Assembly: GCF_003072505.1 (NCBI RefSeq)
Contig: NZ_NTGB01000001.1
Location: 1,909,955-1,973,954, forward strand
Reading direction: 5' to 3'
DNA: 64,000 nucleotides
Source: Polynucleobacter rarus
Lineage (GTDB): Bacteria; Pseudomonadota; Gammaproteobacteria; Burkholderiales; Burkholderiaceae
The notes beneath the pieces were generated by a model that saw only the letters and a list, made by a program, of their open reading frames with translations, was not told the origin of the DNA and ran no database searches. The number at the start of each line of letters is the position of its first letter. Positions within the stretch are counted from its first letter, which is position 1. This document shows positions 26,039-35,490 of this stretch, piece by piece. Position numbers and translations under genes: made by a program.

Positions 26039-26566
26039 CTAACGTGCACAGTGTGATGAAATAGCAATCGTGCAAGCTTGAGAGCTATGATTACTCCAAG
26101 CATGGCGCGTTGCCCTTTGCACCACCGTATCGCCCTCCTGAAGTATTACTTTTTCTTTATCTAAAATAAGAGTAATTTCACCTTTTAGAATGACGCATAA
26201 ATCTAAAGTTTGTGTCTTTTGTAAATATGGATGTAAGTTTTGATTGACTTGCATCGCATGCTCTGCCCCAACTGATTTGTAATAATTGGCGATTTTCCTT
26301 GAGTCAATATTATCTCGCCAAATACTATCAGGGGGAAATTGATAAATATGAAAAATCGAACCACCTTCTAATGGTTCTAATAACTCAGGTGCATCATCAA
26401 CCCAACTCAGATCATGAATCATGGCTGGACTTGAATTAGTTAACCAGATTTTCTGCCGATAAAAGCCAGGCCTCGCGGGATCTAATAAATGATTTTGCAA
26501 ATGATCATCTGCTAAGGCGAAGGATTGATCTTGATCGTTATCGATGGTTACAATTCTGCGCACCAT
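26039..26566 (-). CDS. Cupin-domain protein (downstream of pair)
   Basis: A 175-residue protein with a C-terminal cupin barrel (DLCVILKGEITLILDKE, then LQEGDTVVQRATRHAWSN). The first-motif histidines are replaced by hydrophobic residues but the late His in TRHAWSN is kept, so metal binding is uncertain. Its start codon directly abuts the stop of the upstream cupin gene, and the two proteins share layout, so they form a duplicated, probably cofunctional pair. The function is unknown; a dioxygenase or a ligand-sensing role is possible. Confidence 0.8.
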   Translation of the reverse strand: MVRRIVTIDNDQDQSFALADDHLQNHLLDPARPGFYRQKIWLTNSSPAMIHDLSWVDDAPELLEPLEGGSIFHIYQFPPDSIWRDNIDSRKIANYYKSVGAEHAMQVNQNLHPYLQKTQTLDLCVILKGEITLILDKEKVILQEGDTVVQRATRHAWSNHSSQACTIAISSHCAR

Positions 26567-27145
26567 TTATAGATCCCCCACCTTCTGCTTACCAACTCCG
26601 CCCATCATAATGAATGCCATTAAACTGGTATCAGTTGGATTTGTCCAACCATGCCAGTTAGCGAGTTGTACCACAACATCACCAGGTAACAATTCTCTAT
26701 GGCCATCGTCAAGAATAAGCGTTCTCTTACCAGTCAACATAACTCCATAATCAATCGTTGCTGATTGATGAACTGGAGAACTATAGGCATTTTGTCCACC
26801 CCGATCCCAAGTATGGCCATTTTTTCTTAATGTCGGTGCATGTAAAGGGACTGCAGTTGTATCTTGCGAGGGATCATAATTTGCTGGCTTACTAGCAGAT
26901 TGCACGATGCGTAAATGTCCACCACTAGCTGGTGGATCAAATGAAAAAGGTAAATTGCCATCATCTCGTGAACCATTAACGATTGCGGGTAATTTTTCAT
27001 ATACCCAAATATCGGTCATCCCAGCACTTGCTGCAATGGTGCCAATATTGACGTTAGGTGCGTAACTATCATAGATAACACCGGATAAGCCTTGCTCATC
27101 ATTCCCTGTTACTACTCGCCGAATCGGACGCATTTTTAATGTCAT
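26567..27145 (-). CDS. Cupin-domain protein (upstream of pair)
   Basis: A 192-residue paralogue of the adjoining cupin protein. Conserved segments are YDSYAPNVN near residue 27, VHQSATIDYGVMLTGKRTLIL, GDVVVQLANWHGWTNP and the His-Gly-Trp turn. The gene lies 14 bases downstream of a Bug receptor gene on the same strand, so the operon runs Bug, cupin, cupin, suggesting that the imported ligand is handled by these proteins. The start has no strong ribosome binding site. Confidence 0.8.
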   Translation of the reverse strand: MTLKMRPIRRVVTGNDEQGLSGVIYDSYAPNVNIGTIAASAGMTDIWVYEKLPAIVNGSRDDGNLPFSFDPPASGGHLRIVQSASKPANYDPSQDTTAVPLHAPTLRKNGHTWDRGGQNAYSSPVHQSATIDYGVMLTGKRTLILDDGHRELLPGDVVVQLANWHGWTNPTDTSLMAFIMMGGVGKQKVGDL

Positions 27146-27159
27146 AACAAAGTTTTTAT

Positions 27160-28131
27160 TTAATAAGGTTGAATATTGCCAGTTTTGATTACTTCACTAG
27201 AACGACTGATATCACTTTTTACAAATTGAGCAAACTCCTCGATTGAACTACCCAAGGGCTCAAAGCCTGCAGCAACTGCTTTAGCTTGTACTTCCTTCTG
27301 ATGCATTACTTTGACAAACTCTTTATTGAGTTTTTCTATGACGCTTTTGGGCGTTTTAGCTGGCACATGAATTCCATTCCAACCAACAATCGCAAAATTG
27401 GGATAACCCTCCTCAGCTACAGTTGGTATTTCTGGTAATACCGAATAACGTTTAGGACTACTTACAGCGATAGCTCGTAGTTGATTTGACCTTATAAATG
27501 GCAGTGCAGAAGGAGCTGGCACAAACATACAATTAACTTGTCCACCTAACAAATCGGTTACTCCTGCTGCTGCACTTTTATAAGGTATATGCAAAATATC
27601 AATGCCGGCCATTTGCTTTAACATTTCTCCGGCCAAATGCGCAGGTGTACCGTTACCTGAGGAGGCATAATTTAATTTTCCGGGCTGAGTTTTTGATGCG
27701 GCAATAAAATCTTTTAGCGATTTAATTGGCGAAGATGAATTAACCACCAAAATAAAAGGTAAGGTTGCTAATAAGCTGACTGGAGCTAAATCATTTTGAA
27801 AATCGTAGGGCATTTTTGGTTGTAAAACACTATTGATGGTAAATGATCCTGTACTCAGAAGTAAGGTATAACCATCTGGTACTGACTTTGCAACAGTATC
27901 TCCGGCAATGATCCCGCCTGCTGCAGGTCGCGCATCCACCACAACAGCTTGTCCCCAATCCTCTGTAATTTTCTCACCAGTTATCCGCGCAAGACTATCA
28001 GGTCCAGGACCCACTATGACACGAAGTGGTTTATCTGGAAAATTTTGCGCTAAAGAAATACTAGAAATTAAGCATAAAAGTAAAGTAACTTTTCTTATGA
28101 GGAAATAAATTGGATTAGATATCTCTGCCAT
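27160..28131 (-). CDS. Bug/TTT-family receptor with shortened ligand loop
   Basis: A 323-residue receptor. The ATG at 28131 has AAGGAGAC 4 bases upstream and is preferred to an in-frame ATG 30 bases earlier. The signal helix runs to about residue 28 (ISLAQ). The first ligand loop reads IVGPGPDSLAR, four residues shorter than the usual VPxxxGGxxDxxAR, and the second is ARPAAGG, followed by SVPDGYT. This loop normally holds carboxylate groups, so a different ligand is likely. It is the first gene of an operon with two cupins. Confidence 0.92.
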   Translation of the reverse strand: MAEISNPIYFLIRKVTLLLCLISSISLAQNFPDKPLRVIVGPGPDSLARITGEKITEDWGQAVVVDARPAAGGIIAGDTVAKSVPDGYTLLLSTGSFTINSVLQPKMPYDFQNDLAPVSLLATLPFILVVNSSSPIKSLKDFIAASKTQPGKLNYASSGNGTPAHLAGEMLKQMAGIDILHIPYKSAAAGVTDLLGGQVNCMFVPAPSALPFIRSNQLRAIAVSSPKRYSVLPEIPTVAEEGYPNFAIVGWNGIHVPAKTPKSVIEKLNKEFVKVMHQKEVQAKAVAAGFEPLGSSIEEFAQFVKSDISRSSEVIKTGNIQPY

Positions 28132-28206
28132 ACAGTCTCCTTGATATTCTTTACAAATCATATCTTTTTATTGAACAAAGTAAAAAGAACATTTCATTCT
28201 GATACA

Positions 28207-29133
28207 TTACTTCTTGTTATAAAGTACGCCATTGAGGTGTTCACCATTCCAATTAGGGCAGACCATCGTAATGAAATCTTCCATGTAATGACGTAAATAT
28301 TTCCCTCTTCGAACTTGGATAAAAATTGGAATCGATGGGAATAGTCCACCCGCATCCAAAATCATTAAGCCTTTATCACGGTTTTTTGCATATGCAATAG
28401 TAGGAATAATTGCAATTCCATGCCCAATATTTACATACGTTTTAATTACATCCGTGTCAGTAGCACTTAATACAAAATTTGGTTTTAACCCATTATTTTC
28501 AAAAACTTGCTTTATTCCCGAGCCACCAGCAAGACTGGCATCTAAAGAAATAATTGAATATTGTGCAATTTTCTCAAGTGTTATTTTTTTTAGTTTTACT
28601 AATGGATGACCCTCTGGAACAAGGATAGATCGCTCAATGGTTGAATATGGAAATAGAATCAGTTCCTCTGGACTTTCATCAAAGGTAGCACTAATCCCTA
28701 TATCAGCCTCACCAGAAATAATCCAATTTGCTACTTGATAAGGATCAGATTGTCGAAGGCTAACCGTGACATGCGGATACAGCTCACTAAATTTTTTAAT
28801 AATTTTCGGTAGTACATAACCTGCGTGCAGGTGAGTCGTAGCAACAACTAATGAGCCCTCGTTTTTAGCCGAAAATTCTTCCCCTATTTTTTTTAAGTTG
28901 AGGGCATCACTCAACATTCTTTGGGCGACTGCATAGACTTCCTCGCCGGGCGGAGTCAAACCCAGGATTCGATTCCCTTTACGAACTAACAATAAAACTC
29001 CAAGCTCACCTTCTAAGAGCTGGATTTGCTTACTGATTCCAGGTTGAGAGGTAAAAAGTCTCTCAGCTGCTTTCGATACGTTAAATTTCGTTTCAACGAC
29101 CGCACAAAGATACCTTAATTGCTGTAAATTCAT
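28207..29133 (-). CDS. LysR-type transcriptional regulator (CysB/Cbl-like)
   Basis: A 308-residue regulator: winged helix-turn-helix at residues 1-60 (LRYLCAVVE..., SKAAERLFTSQPGISKQI) followed by a two-lobed effector domain. The N-terminal sequence MNLQQLRYL and length resemble the CysB/Cbl subgroup, which senses sulfur compounds; that likeness is weak evidence for the ligand. It is encoded between a Bug operon and a molybdenum hydroxylase operon, all leftward, and could control either. No clear ribosome binding site precedes the ATG. Confidence 0.88.
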   Translation of the reverse strand: MNLQQLRYLCAVVETKFNVSKAAERLFTSQPGISKQIQLLEGELGVLLLVRKGNRILGLTPPGEEVYAVAQRMLSDALNLKKIGEEFSAKNEGSLVVATTHLHAGYVLPKIIKKFSELYPHVTVSLRQSDPYQVANWIISGEADIGISATFDESPEELILFPYSTIERSILVPEGHPLVKLKKITLEKIAQYSIISLDASLAGGSGIKQVFENNGLKPNFVLSATDTDVIKTYVNIGHGIAIIPTIAYAKNRDKGLMILDAGGLFPSIPIFIQVRRGKYLRHYMEDFITMVCPNWNGEHLNGVLYNKK

Positions 29134-29160
29134 AAAAAGTTATACAGCACTTTGCTTTCT

Positions 29161-31365
29161 CTAGACTAGACGATTATTTTTAATCGGTAAATCACGAACT
29201 GGTTTACCCGTTGCGGCGTAGATAGCGTTGACTACAGCAGGTGCAACCACTGCAATCGTTGGCTCGCCAATACCGCCCCAAATTTTATTGCCCGTCGAAT
29301 GAATATGAGTTTCAACCTTAGGCATTTCTGCAAGCCTTAATACGCGATAAGTATCAAAGTTCTTTTGTTTTACGCGCCCCCGCTCAATGGTGCATTCTCC
29401 CCACATCGCGGCACTCAAACCATAAACAATTGAACCTTCCACCTGCGCTTCAATTTGCCCAGGATTAACAGCGTATCCGCAATCAACGACTAACACTACG
29501 CGGTGGACTTTCACTTGGCCTAGCTTATCTACTGATAACTCAACAACTGCCGCAGAATGGGTGCCATAACTCATGAATTGACTAATACCTCTAAAAACAC
29601 CTTTTGGTAATTTTGTTCCCCAACCTGCTTTTGCAGCTGCCAAGTTCAAAGTAGCTAGTTGCTTTGGGTGATGCGTTAAAGATTTTCTAAACTCATAAGA
29701 ATCCGCCTTGGCCGCTTTTGCAATTTCTTCAATAAAGGCTTCAACATAAAAAGAGTTTTGTGGAACGTTGACACCGCGCCAAGTACCAACCGGCACATGA
29801 GTATTTCTCATGGCCCACTCCACTTTTACATTCGGGGCTTTATAACAAAGTTGTTGATCACTATTTGGATCGCCAAATAGTCCTTGTAACTGAAAATCAT
29901 CTTTATAACCTGTCATATCTGCACTTGGATTTCGCCAGGCATAAATAGATTGTCCAGAAATGCGAATCTTTAAACTGGTGAGTTGATTTTTTTCATCTAA
30001 AGCAGCTGATAACTTTGCTTGAGTAATCGGTCGATATTGGCCGTGGGTCATATCTTCTTCACGGGTCCAAATCATTTTGATGGGCACACCGGGCATTTGC
30101 TTAGCGATTTCGACAGCGCTAATGACATAATCTGATACCCGACCTCGCCTACCAAAGCCACCACCTGGATCATAACGATTGACCTTACATTGCTCTAAGG
30201 GTAATCCTAAAGTTTTAGACATCGCCAACTGTGCACCTTGAGGATCTTGGGTTGGTACCCAAATTTCTGCCATATCACTACTTACTTTAGCCACACAATT
30301 CATCGGCTCCATCGTAGCGTGTGCTAAAAAAGGAGCAGAGTAAGTAGCTTCTACTTTTTTAACGGCTTTGGATAAATCATTCTCTACATTACCTTCATTA
30401 CGGAATACATAAACGCCCTCATTTGAAGTTAGTCCGTTTTGTAAATAGGCATGAATGACTGAGTCACTAGTTAAACCTAAATTGGATTCATCCCAGGTGA
30501 CCTTTACTTTTTCACTAGCAACTTTCGCATGCCACCAAGTATCTGCGATGACAGCAAAAGCTTCATTATTAATTTGGATGATTTTTTTGACACCAGCCAT
30601 TTTGAATGCATCACTTGAATCAAAGGAATTAATCTTCGTACCAAAGACAGGTGCAGAAATATAAATTGCATTTAACATACCCGGTAACTGCACATCAACT
30701 GCGTAAACTTTGCTACCGTCGAGCTTGTCTTTCGTATCAAGGCGCTTTACTGGCTTACCAACTATTTTCCAATCACTTGGATTTTTCAGTTGAATCGTTT
30801 TTGGATCGGGTGGTGTTAATTTAGTAGCTGCTTGTGCCACTTTTCCATAACTCGTCGTTTTTCCAGAAATAGAATGGCGAATAATCCCGTCGCTTACGGT
30901 AAGTTCAGAAACTGGTACCTGCCATTCGTTGGCTGCGGCTTGCAGAAGAACGGCTCTAGCAGTTGCACCACCACGCCTTACGTAATCTTGAGAAAACCTG
31001 AGGCCAAAGCTACCAACCGTCAACATGTCACCCCAGATATTTTTTCTACTTAAGTTAGCGTTTGAGGAAACTCTTTCAGTTTTGACCTTTTTCCAATCAC
31101 AATCTAATTCTTCTGCTACGAGTTGAGCAAGACCTGTGAGAGTACCTTGTCCCATTTCGACCCTAGCAATTCGAATAATGCAGGTATCGTCTGGTTCAAC
31201 CACTACCCAAGCATTGACCTCGAGAGTCTCTATATCTTTCGCTGAAGTGGTAAAAGGTATCTGAAAACCTAGGGCAAATCCCGTGGTCAGAATCGTTGAA
31301 TTTTTAATAAATTTTCTACGCGGGAGATCTTTTACTTGAGGCTTTAAATCATGTGATGAAGTCAT
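29161..31365 (-). CDS. Molybdenum hydroxylase large subunit, IorB-like
   Basis: A 734-residue molybdopterin cytosine dinucleotide-binding subunit of the isoquinoline 1-oxidoreductase/aldehyde dehydrogenase type. It carries a twin-arginine signal (PRRKFIKNS, residues 15-23), a GGGFGRRG block, VPVGTWRGVN and the late catalytic Glu in GIGEPTIAVV. It acts in the periplasm with the [2Fe-2S] subunit encoded 9 bases upstream and passes electrons to a c-type cytochrome or other acceptor. Substrate may be an aldehyde or N-heterocycle. TTAGGAGATC precedes the ATG. Confidence 0.9.
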   Translation of the reverse strand: MTSSHDLKPQVKDLPRRKFIKNSTILTTGFALGFQIPFTTSAKDIETLEVNAWVVVEPDDTCIIRIARVEMGQGTLTGLAQLVAEELDCDWKKVKTERVSSNANLSRKNIWGDMLTVGSFGLRFSQDYVRRGGATARAVLLQAAANEWQVPVSELTVSDGIIRHSISGKTTSYGKVAQAATKLTPPDPKTIQLKNPSDWKIVGKPVKRLDTKDKLDGSKVYAVDVQLPGMLNAIYISAPVFGTKINSFDSSDAFKMAGVKKIIQINNEAFAVIADTWWHAKVASEKVKVTWDESNLGLTSDSVIHAYLQNGLTSNEGVYVFRNEGNVENDLSKAVKKVEATYSAPFLAHATMEPMNCVAKVSSDMAEIWVPTQDPQGAQLAMSKTLGLPLEQCKVNRYDPGGGFGRRGRVSDYVISAVEIAKQMPGVPIKMIWTREEDMTHGQYRPITQAKLSAALDEKNQLTSLKIRISGQSIYAWRNPSADMTGYKDDFQLQGLFGDPNSDQQLCYKAPNVKVEWAMRNTHVPVGTWRGVNVPQNSFYVEAFIEEIAKAAKADSYEFRKSLTHHPKQLATLNLAAAKAGWGTKLPKGVFRGISQFMSYGTHSAAVVELSVDKLGQVKVHRVVLVVDCGYAVNPGQIEAQVEGSIVYGLSAAMWGECTIERGRVKQKNFDTYRVLRLAEMPKVETHIHSTGNKIWGGIGEPTIAVVAPAVVNAIYAATGKPVRDLPIKNNRLV

Positions 31366-31374
31366 AAAGATCTC

Positions 31375-31845
31375 CTAAGCTTGTTTGTCTTTTTTTGCAA
31401 TTCCGACCGCAGTATGAATTGCTTGCCGAATGCGTTGATAAGTACCACAACGACAGATATTAGTCATTTGATTATCAATATCTTGATCTGTAGGATTAGG
31501 CTTATTTTTTAGTAATGCCGCTGCCGCCATAATCTGGCCTGACTGGCAATAACCACATTGCGGGACATCAACCTCAGCCCAGGCTTTTTGTACAGGATGA
31601 GTAGCATTTTCTGATAAGCCTTCGATGGTAGTGATTTGATCACCATCTTTAAGCATTGATAATTTGTAGATACAAGAACGCATCAACTGTCCGTTAATAT
31701 GAACAGAGCAAGCACCACACTGGGCAATTCCACAACCAAATTTAGTACCGGTTAAGCCAATTTGTTCGCGCAAAATCCAAAGCAGTGGAGTATCTGGTTC
31801 GGTATTCACCTCGATTACGCGACCATTCACATTTAAACGAGTCAT
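31375..31845 (-). CDS. [2Fe-2S] subunit of molybdenum hydroxylase, IorA-like
   Basis: A 156-residue iron-sulfur protein with a plant-type [2Fe-2S] site (CGIAQCGAC plus a later Cys in LMRSC) and a second, helical site (CGYCQSG and CRCGTY). No signal peptide is present; it is exported with the Tat-bearing large subunit. AAGGAGAC precedes the ATG. Together with the large subunit it forms a two-subunit IorAB-type enzyme that lacks the FAD subunit found in CoxMSL-type enzymes. Confidence 0.92.
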   Translation of the reverse strand: MTRLNVNGRVIEVNTEPDTPLLWILREQIGLTGTKFGCGIAQCGACSVHINGQLMRSCIYKLSMLKDGDQITTIEGLSENATHPVQKAWAEVDVPQCGYCQSGQIMAAAALLKNKPNPTDQDIDNQMTNICRCGTYQRIRQAIHTAVGIAKKDKQA

Positions 31846-31977
31846 ATTTGTCTCCTTATTATCGTTTCAAATGTACCCTGTCTGATCTAACTGGACTATT
31901 AGTAGTAGTACTGAGCGTTAGGAAAATCAAGAGTTTTTGCGTAAATTGATTTCATTATTAAGTAGCTTTCACAATCA

Positions 31978-32025
31978 CGGTGCATGGATCAAGAACTATT
32001 CCCTTTTTAAAAAAGAAATGCACCG
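31978..32025. promoter_or_regulatory. 8-bp inverted repeat in divergent promoter region
   Basis: CGGTGCAT at 31978-31985 and ATGCACCG at 32018-32025, separated by 32 bases, between the IorA-like gene (left) and a Bug gene (right). The arms could bind a looping or tetrameric regulator. The rest of 31846-32135 shows nothing recognisable. Confidence 0.3.
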
Positions 32026-32135
32026 AAATATTATGGTTTACCCTAAAAACTTCTTTGCGTTTCCTTTAGATACAGTAAATTAAAAATCTAACTATTGCTT
32101 TACCTCAAACTTTTAAAACTTATTTAAGGAAGAAC

Positions 32136-33125
32136 ATGTCAACGTATTTTCGTAAAATTCCAACCCTTCTTTTGACAGCCCTTACTTTGATTGGAATGAA
32201 TTCAAGCTTCGCTGAAGACATTTCTGACTATCCATCCAAACCCATTCGGTTAATTGTTGGATTTGCAACGGGTGGAATTTCTGATGTCATTGCAAGAGCC
32301 TTATCTTCCAAAATTACAGAACAAACTGGACATGCGATTATTGTCGAAAACAAACCTGGTGCTGGAACCACCATTGCAGCAGACTATATTGCTAAATCTG
32401 CTCCTGATGGCTATACCATTTTTCTGCAAGATATGACGACTCATGCCATCAATGCTAGCTTATATAAAAAGTTATCCTACGATACGCAAAAAGATTTTTC
32501 ACCGATTACGCTCGTCGCTTCTACTCCGTTGATGCTCGTCATCAATCCGAGTTTAAAGGTGAATAATCTAAAGGAATTTATTGCTCTAGCCAAAAAACAA
32601 TCTGATACTTTATCTTATTCATCCTCAGGTAACGGTGCGGTGACTCATCTAGCAGCTGAAACCTTTAATCGGATGGTGGGTATTAACCCAGTCCACGTCC
32701 CCTTTAAAGGTAGCTCTCCCTCTACCCAAGCGGTACTTGCTGGTGATGTTGCTTTCTCCTTCTCAAGTATGCCACCCGCAATTACTCTTGTTCAAAGTAA
32801 AAAACTGATTGGACTAGGTGTAACGACACTAAAGAGAATTAGTTCAAACCCGGATGTTCCTACGATGGTGGAGGCAGGTTTACCTGGCTATGACTTTGTT
32901 TTATATAACGGTATCCTTGGGCCTAAAGGCATGTCACCTGAATTAGTGAAGAAAATCAGTCAAATGTTTGTTAATGCCGTGAATAGTCCAGATATGAAAC
33001 AAATCTTTTCAAATTTAGGTGCTGACGTCATTACTAATAGTCCTGCCGAGTTTACTCATCTAATGAGTGAAGAAAGCCTTAAAATGGCTAAGGCTGTAAA
33101 AATTTCTGGTGCACAAATTGATTAA
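32136..33125 (+). CDS. Bug/TTT-family periplasmic solute receptor
   Basis: A 329-residue receptor with a signal peptide ending NSSFA (residue 26), ligand loop VGFATGGISD, ENKPGAGTTIA and SAPDGYT. TTTAAGGAAGAAC precedes the ATG. The deacetylase-type gene starts 10 bases after its stop, so the pair is an operon; the ligand may be an amide such as a ureide, given the enzyme. It is divergent from the IorAB genes. Confidence 0.93.
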   Translation: MSTYFRKIPTLLLTALTLIGMNSSFAEDISDYPSKPIRLIVGFATGGISDVIARALSSKITEQTGHAIIVENKPGAGTTIAADYIAKSAPDGYTIFLQDMTTHAINASLYKKLSYDTQKDFSPITLVASTPLMLVINPSLKVNNLKEFIALAKKQSDTLSYSSSGNGAVTHLAAETFNRMVGINPVHVPFKGSSPSTQAVLAGDVAFSFSSMPPAITLVQSKKLIGLGVTTLKRISSNPDVPTMVEAGLPGYDFVLYNGILGPKGMSPELVKKISQMFVNAVNSPDMKQIFSNLGADVITNSPAEFTHLMSEESLKMAKAVKISGAQID

Positions 33126-33135
33126 AAAGGATGTC

Positions 33136-34050
33136 ATGACTTCATTACCGTTATTACCCAAACACACTCGATACGACTACATACCCCTTACAGAGAGAAA
33201 AGATTACAGTTGGCCAGGTGGCAAACGCCTTGCTTTCACTATAACCACGAACGTAGAGTGTTTCGCTTTTGGAGCAGGGCTTGGACATGACCCCGCCAAA
33301 ACTGGAGAGCCACAAACGCATCGAAACTACTCATGGCGTGACTATGGCAATCGAATTGGTATTTGGCGTTTCTTTGAGTTATTTGAGGAACTTGGCATAC
33401 CGGTCGGTCACAACGTTAATAGTTTATTGTATGAATATGCGCCCCAAATTATGAGTGCGATTCGTGCGCGCGGTGATGAATTTGTAGCGCATGGTCGCAC
33501 CAACGCAGAAAACTTACGTGGTATGTGGCAGGCTGATGAGCAACGAATTATTCAAGAAGTAGTTGACACCTTCATCAAGCATGAGGGTGTCGCACCTAAA
33601 GGTTGGATGGGTGCAGGTGCTTATGAAACATCCTTCACTCCTGACTTACTTAAAGAAGCTGGCTTTCAGTATCTAATGGACTGGCCAATGGATGATCAGC
33701 CGATTTGGATCAATACCCGTAGTGGACCGATTCTATCAATCCCTTACCCTATTGAACTCAATGACTCTCAAGTCATTATTCATCGCAAACAAGATGCCAC
33801 TGATTTTTGTGACATGATTGTCGACCAGTTTGATGAAATGATTGAACAGTGTATTGCCCATCCACTCGTGATGAATATCTCGATTCATCCCTATGTGTTT
33901 GGTCAACCCTTTAGACTACGAAATCTTCGTTTGGCCCTAAAGCATTGTTTAGACCATCCCAATATCGACCGTGTTTGGGTAACCAAACCCTGTGATATTT
34001 CCGACTATTGTTATAGCTTACCGCCAGGAATTATTCCAGGTAGTTATTAA
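33136..34050 (+). CDS. Polysaccharide-deacetylase-superfamily hydrolase (PuuE-like)
   Basis: A 304-residue NodB-fold protein. The ATG at 33136 with AAAGGA upstream is used; an earlier in-frame start lies inside the Bug gene. Blocks typical of allantoinase PuuE and related amidases are visible: RNYSWRDYGNRIGIWR, VGHNVNSLLYE, GDEFVAHGRTNAE, APKGWMGAGAYET and NISIHPYVFGQPFR. These bacterial proteins hydrolyse C-N bonds of small molecules and not polysaccharides, often without the full metal triad. A terminator follows. Confidence 0.88.
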   Translation: MTSLPLLPKHTRYDYIPLTERKDYSWPGGKRLAFTITTNVECFAFGAGLGHDPAKTGEPQTHRNYSWRDYGNRIGIWRFFELFEELGIPVGHNVNSLLYEYAPQIMSAIRARGDEFVAHGRTNAENLRGMWQADEQRIIQEVVDTFIKHEGVAPKGWMGAGAYETSFTPDLLKEAGFQYLMDWPMDDQPIWINTRSGPILSIPYPIELNDSQVIIHRKQDATDFCDMIVDQFDEMIEQCIAHPLVMNISIHPYVFGQPFRLRNLRLALKHCLDHPNIDRVWVTKPCDISDYCYSLPPGIIPGSY

Positions 34051-34071
34051 CACTGAAGTACTATAAAAAAT

Positions 34072-34096
34072 CCTGGGTTCACTTTTAGAGCCCAGG
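34072..34096. terminator. Hairpin terminator between convergent genes
   Basis: CCTGGGTTC-N7-GAGCCCAGG, a 9-bp stem with one T-G pair, flanked by AAAAAAT on the left and GTTTACC on the right. It serves the deacetylase gene (+) and the ADP-ribosylglycohydrolase gene (-). Confidence 0.65.
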
Positions 34097-34117
34097 TTTA
34101 CCATCGACTCTCAGAAA

Positions 34118-35101
34118 TTAATCCTCAGGTGGTATGAAGTGTAAACAAGCATCAACTTGCTTGGGATGGAAATTTTCACTTCTTGGTTTTGCACCTAGCT
34201 TCGTATCGCAAAGCGTTATTTTTTGCACTTGTGCCGTTGGGATTTGATCAATACCGCATAGTGCTCCGATTAGACCGCCTACTATACAAGCGTTCGTATC
34301 GGTATCTCCACCATTCATGAGCGTATGTTTTAAAGCCTCTTCAAAAGAAGCATTAATGGACAAATGATAAAACGCATAAGAAAAAGCAATCTTAATATAA
34401 CCTTCCTGAGGAAATGCTTTCGGTAAGTTACCATCCAACGCACGCTCCAACCAGCCATTCACTTCCTGATTGGTATTCACCAAATATTCTTGAGCGACTT
34501 TTACGGCACCCACATGATCACCTGGCTGGATCATTAGATGACGAATAGCTAATACATAAGCAACGGTGGAATCTTGACAATCCACATTGGGATGCGTCAT
34601 GCGAACATCCGTCTTGACCATTTTGATGGTGTTTTCCATTGTCATATGAAATGCAGCTACGCCTAATGGTGTTGCGCGCATCAGACAGCCATTGGCCTTT
34701 GAATCCATATTAAACTGAAGAGCTCTTTTTTGAAAAGCAGTTGCTAAGCCTTCAATCACGCGTTGCTCTTTATGAACATATAGAGCAGAACTCGTCGCAC
34801 TGCCGATATCAAAAGGTTTCGAGTCAATCCATGACAAATAGTGATTCGCAACAACATCTGCAATATAAATGCCATGATGTTGGCCTAAAGCTCTTAAGAG
34901 GCTTAGGGTTAATTCACCATCGTCTGTTATCTGACCAGCCGCTAGCCTGAATACGCCACCACCATTTAATGCGAGTGCATTGATTACGTCGGCTTCAGTC
35001 GGCAGAGTGCTTACATACTTAAATTCCATGACTGAACCAGCTGCATCACCAATTAAAGCACCCTTAATAGCACCCCTGGCTACTTGCATTCTAATACTCA
35101 T
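34118..35101 (-). CDS. ADP-ribosylglycohydrolase family protein
   Basis: A 327-residue all-helical hydrolase of the DraG/ARH family. The two magnesium-binding blocks are T59-D-D61 (ITDDGELTL) and GGDTDTNA near residues 263-270. The family removes ADP-ribose from protein or nucleic acid side chains or cleaves small ADP-ribose conjugates. No ADP-ribosyltransferase or nitrogenase gene is nearby, so a reversal partner is not evident. TTGGAGAGTCA precedes the ATG. It is downstream of the VWA gene across a 440-base AT-rich gap and probably has its own promoter. Confidence 0.88.
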   Translation of the reverse strand: MSIRMQVARGAIKGALIGDAAGSVMEFKYVSTLPTEADVINALALNGGGVFRLAAGQITDDGELTLSLLRALGQHHGIYIADVVANHYLSWIDSKPFDIGSATSSALYVHKEQRVIEGLATAFQKRALQFNMDSKANGCLMRATPLGVAAFHMTMENTIKMVKTDVRMTHPNVDCQDSTVAYVLAIRHLMIQPGDHVGAVKVAQEYLVNTNQEVNGWLERALDGNLPKAFPQEGYIKIAFSYAFYHLSINASFEEALKHTLMNGGDTDTNACIVGGLIGALCGIDQIPTAQVQKITLCDTKLGAKPRSENFHPKQVDACLHFIPPED

Positions 35102-35301
35102 TGACTCTCCAAGTTATTACTATTTTTTGATATGAATAGATGGATTGAATTCTATTTTTTGCTAACTTTAGGGAATCTTTTTTAAACATTTACAAAGTTT
35201 GTCATTATCAGATAAAACCACATTCATTTGTTTTAAATTAGGTTCATCTTTTGATACTCTTTTTAGGGTTGATGATGATTAATCATTTTTTATCCTACAT
35301 T

Positions 35302-35350
35302 ATTTTTTTTATTACATTACTTTTTTATTAGATTATTTTTTTATTAGATT
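35302..35350. repeat. Three tandem 16-17-bp AT-rich units
   Basis: Units at 35302-35318, 35319-35334 and 35335-35350 share the form A(T/C)T6-7ATTA(C/G)ATT. The spacing is constant apart from one T-run slip. Confidence 0.6.
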
Positions 35351-35490
35351 ATTTCCATTGAATAGTTGCTTTTATTAGCTGTAGAAGTAATTTTAAGATC
35401 TATTAGTATCAAATAATGAGCTTCTATGCAATTAAAAATTAGCATAAAAAGTTTAGGCAAATTTTCAAAAGAGAATCTCTTTTTAAAACA

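Noticed and set aside
35302..35350. CRISPR-like repeat array
   Set aside because: Units are directly tandem with no spacers and consist almost only of A and T.
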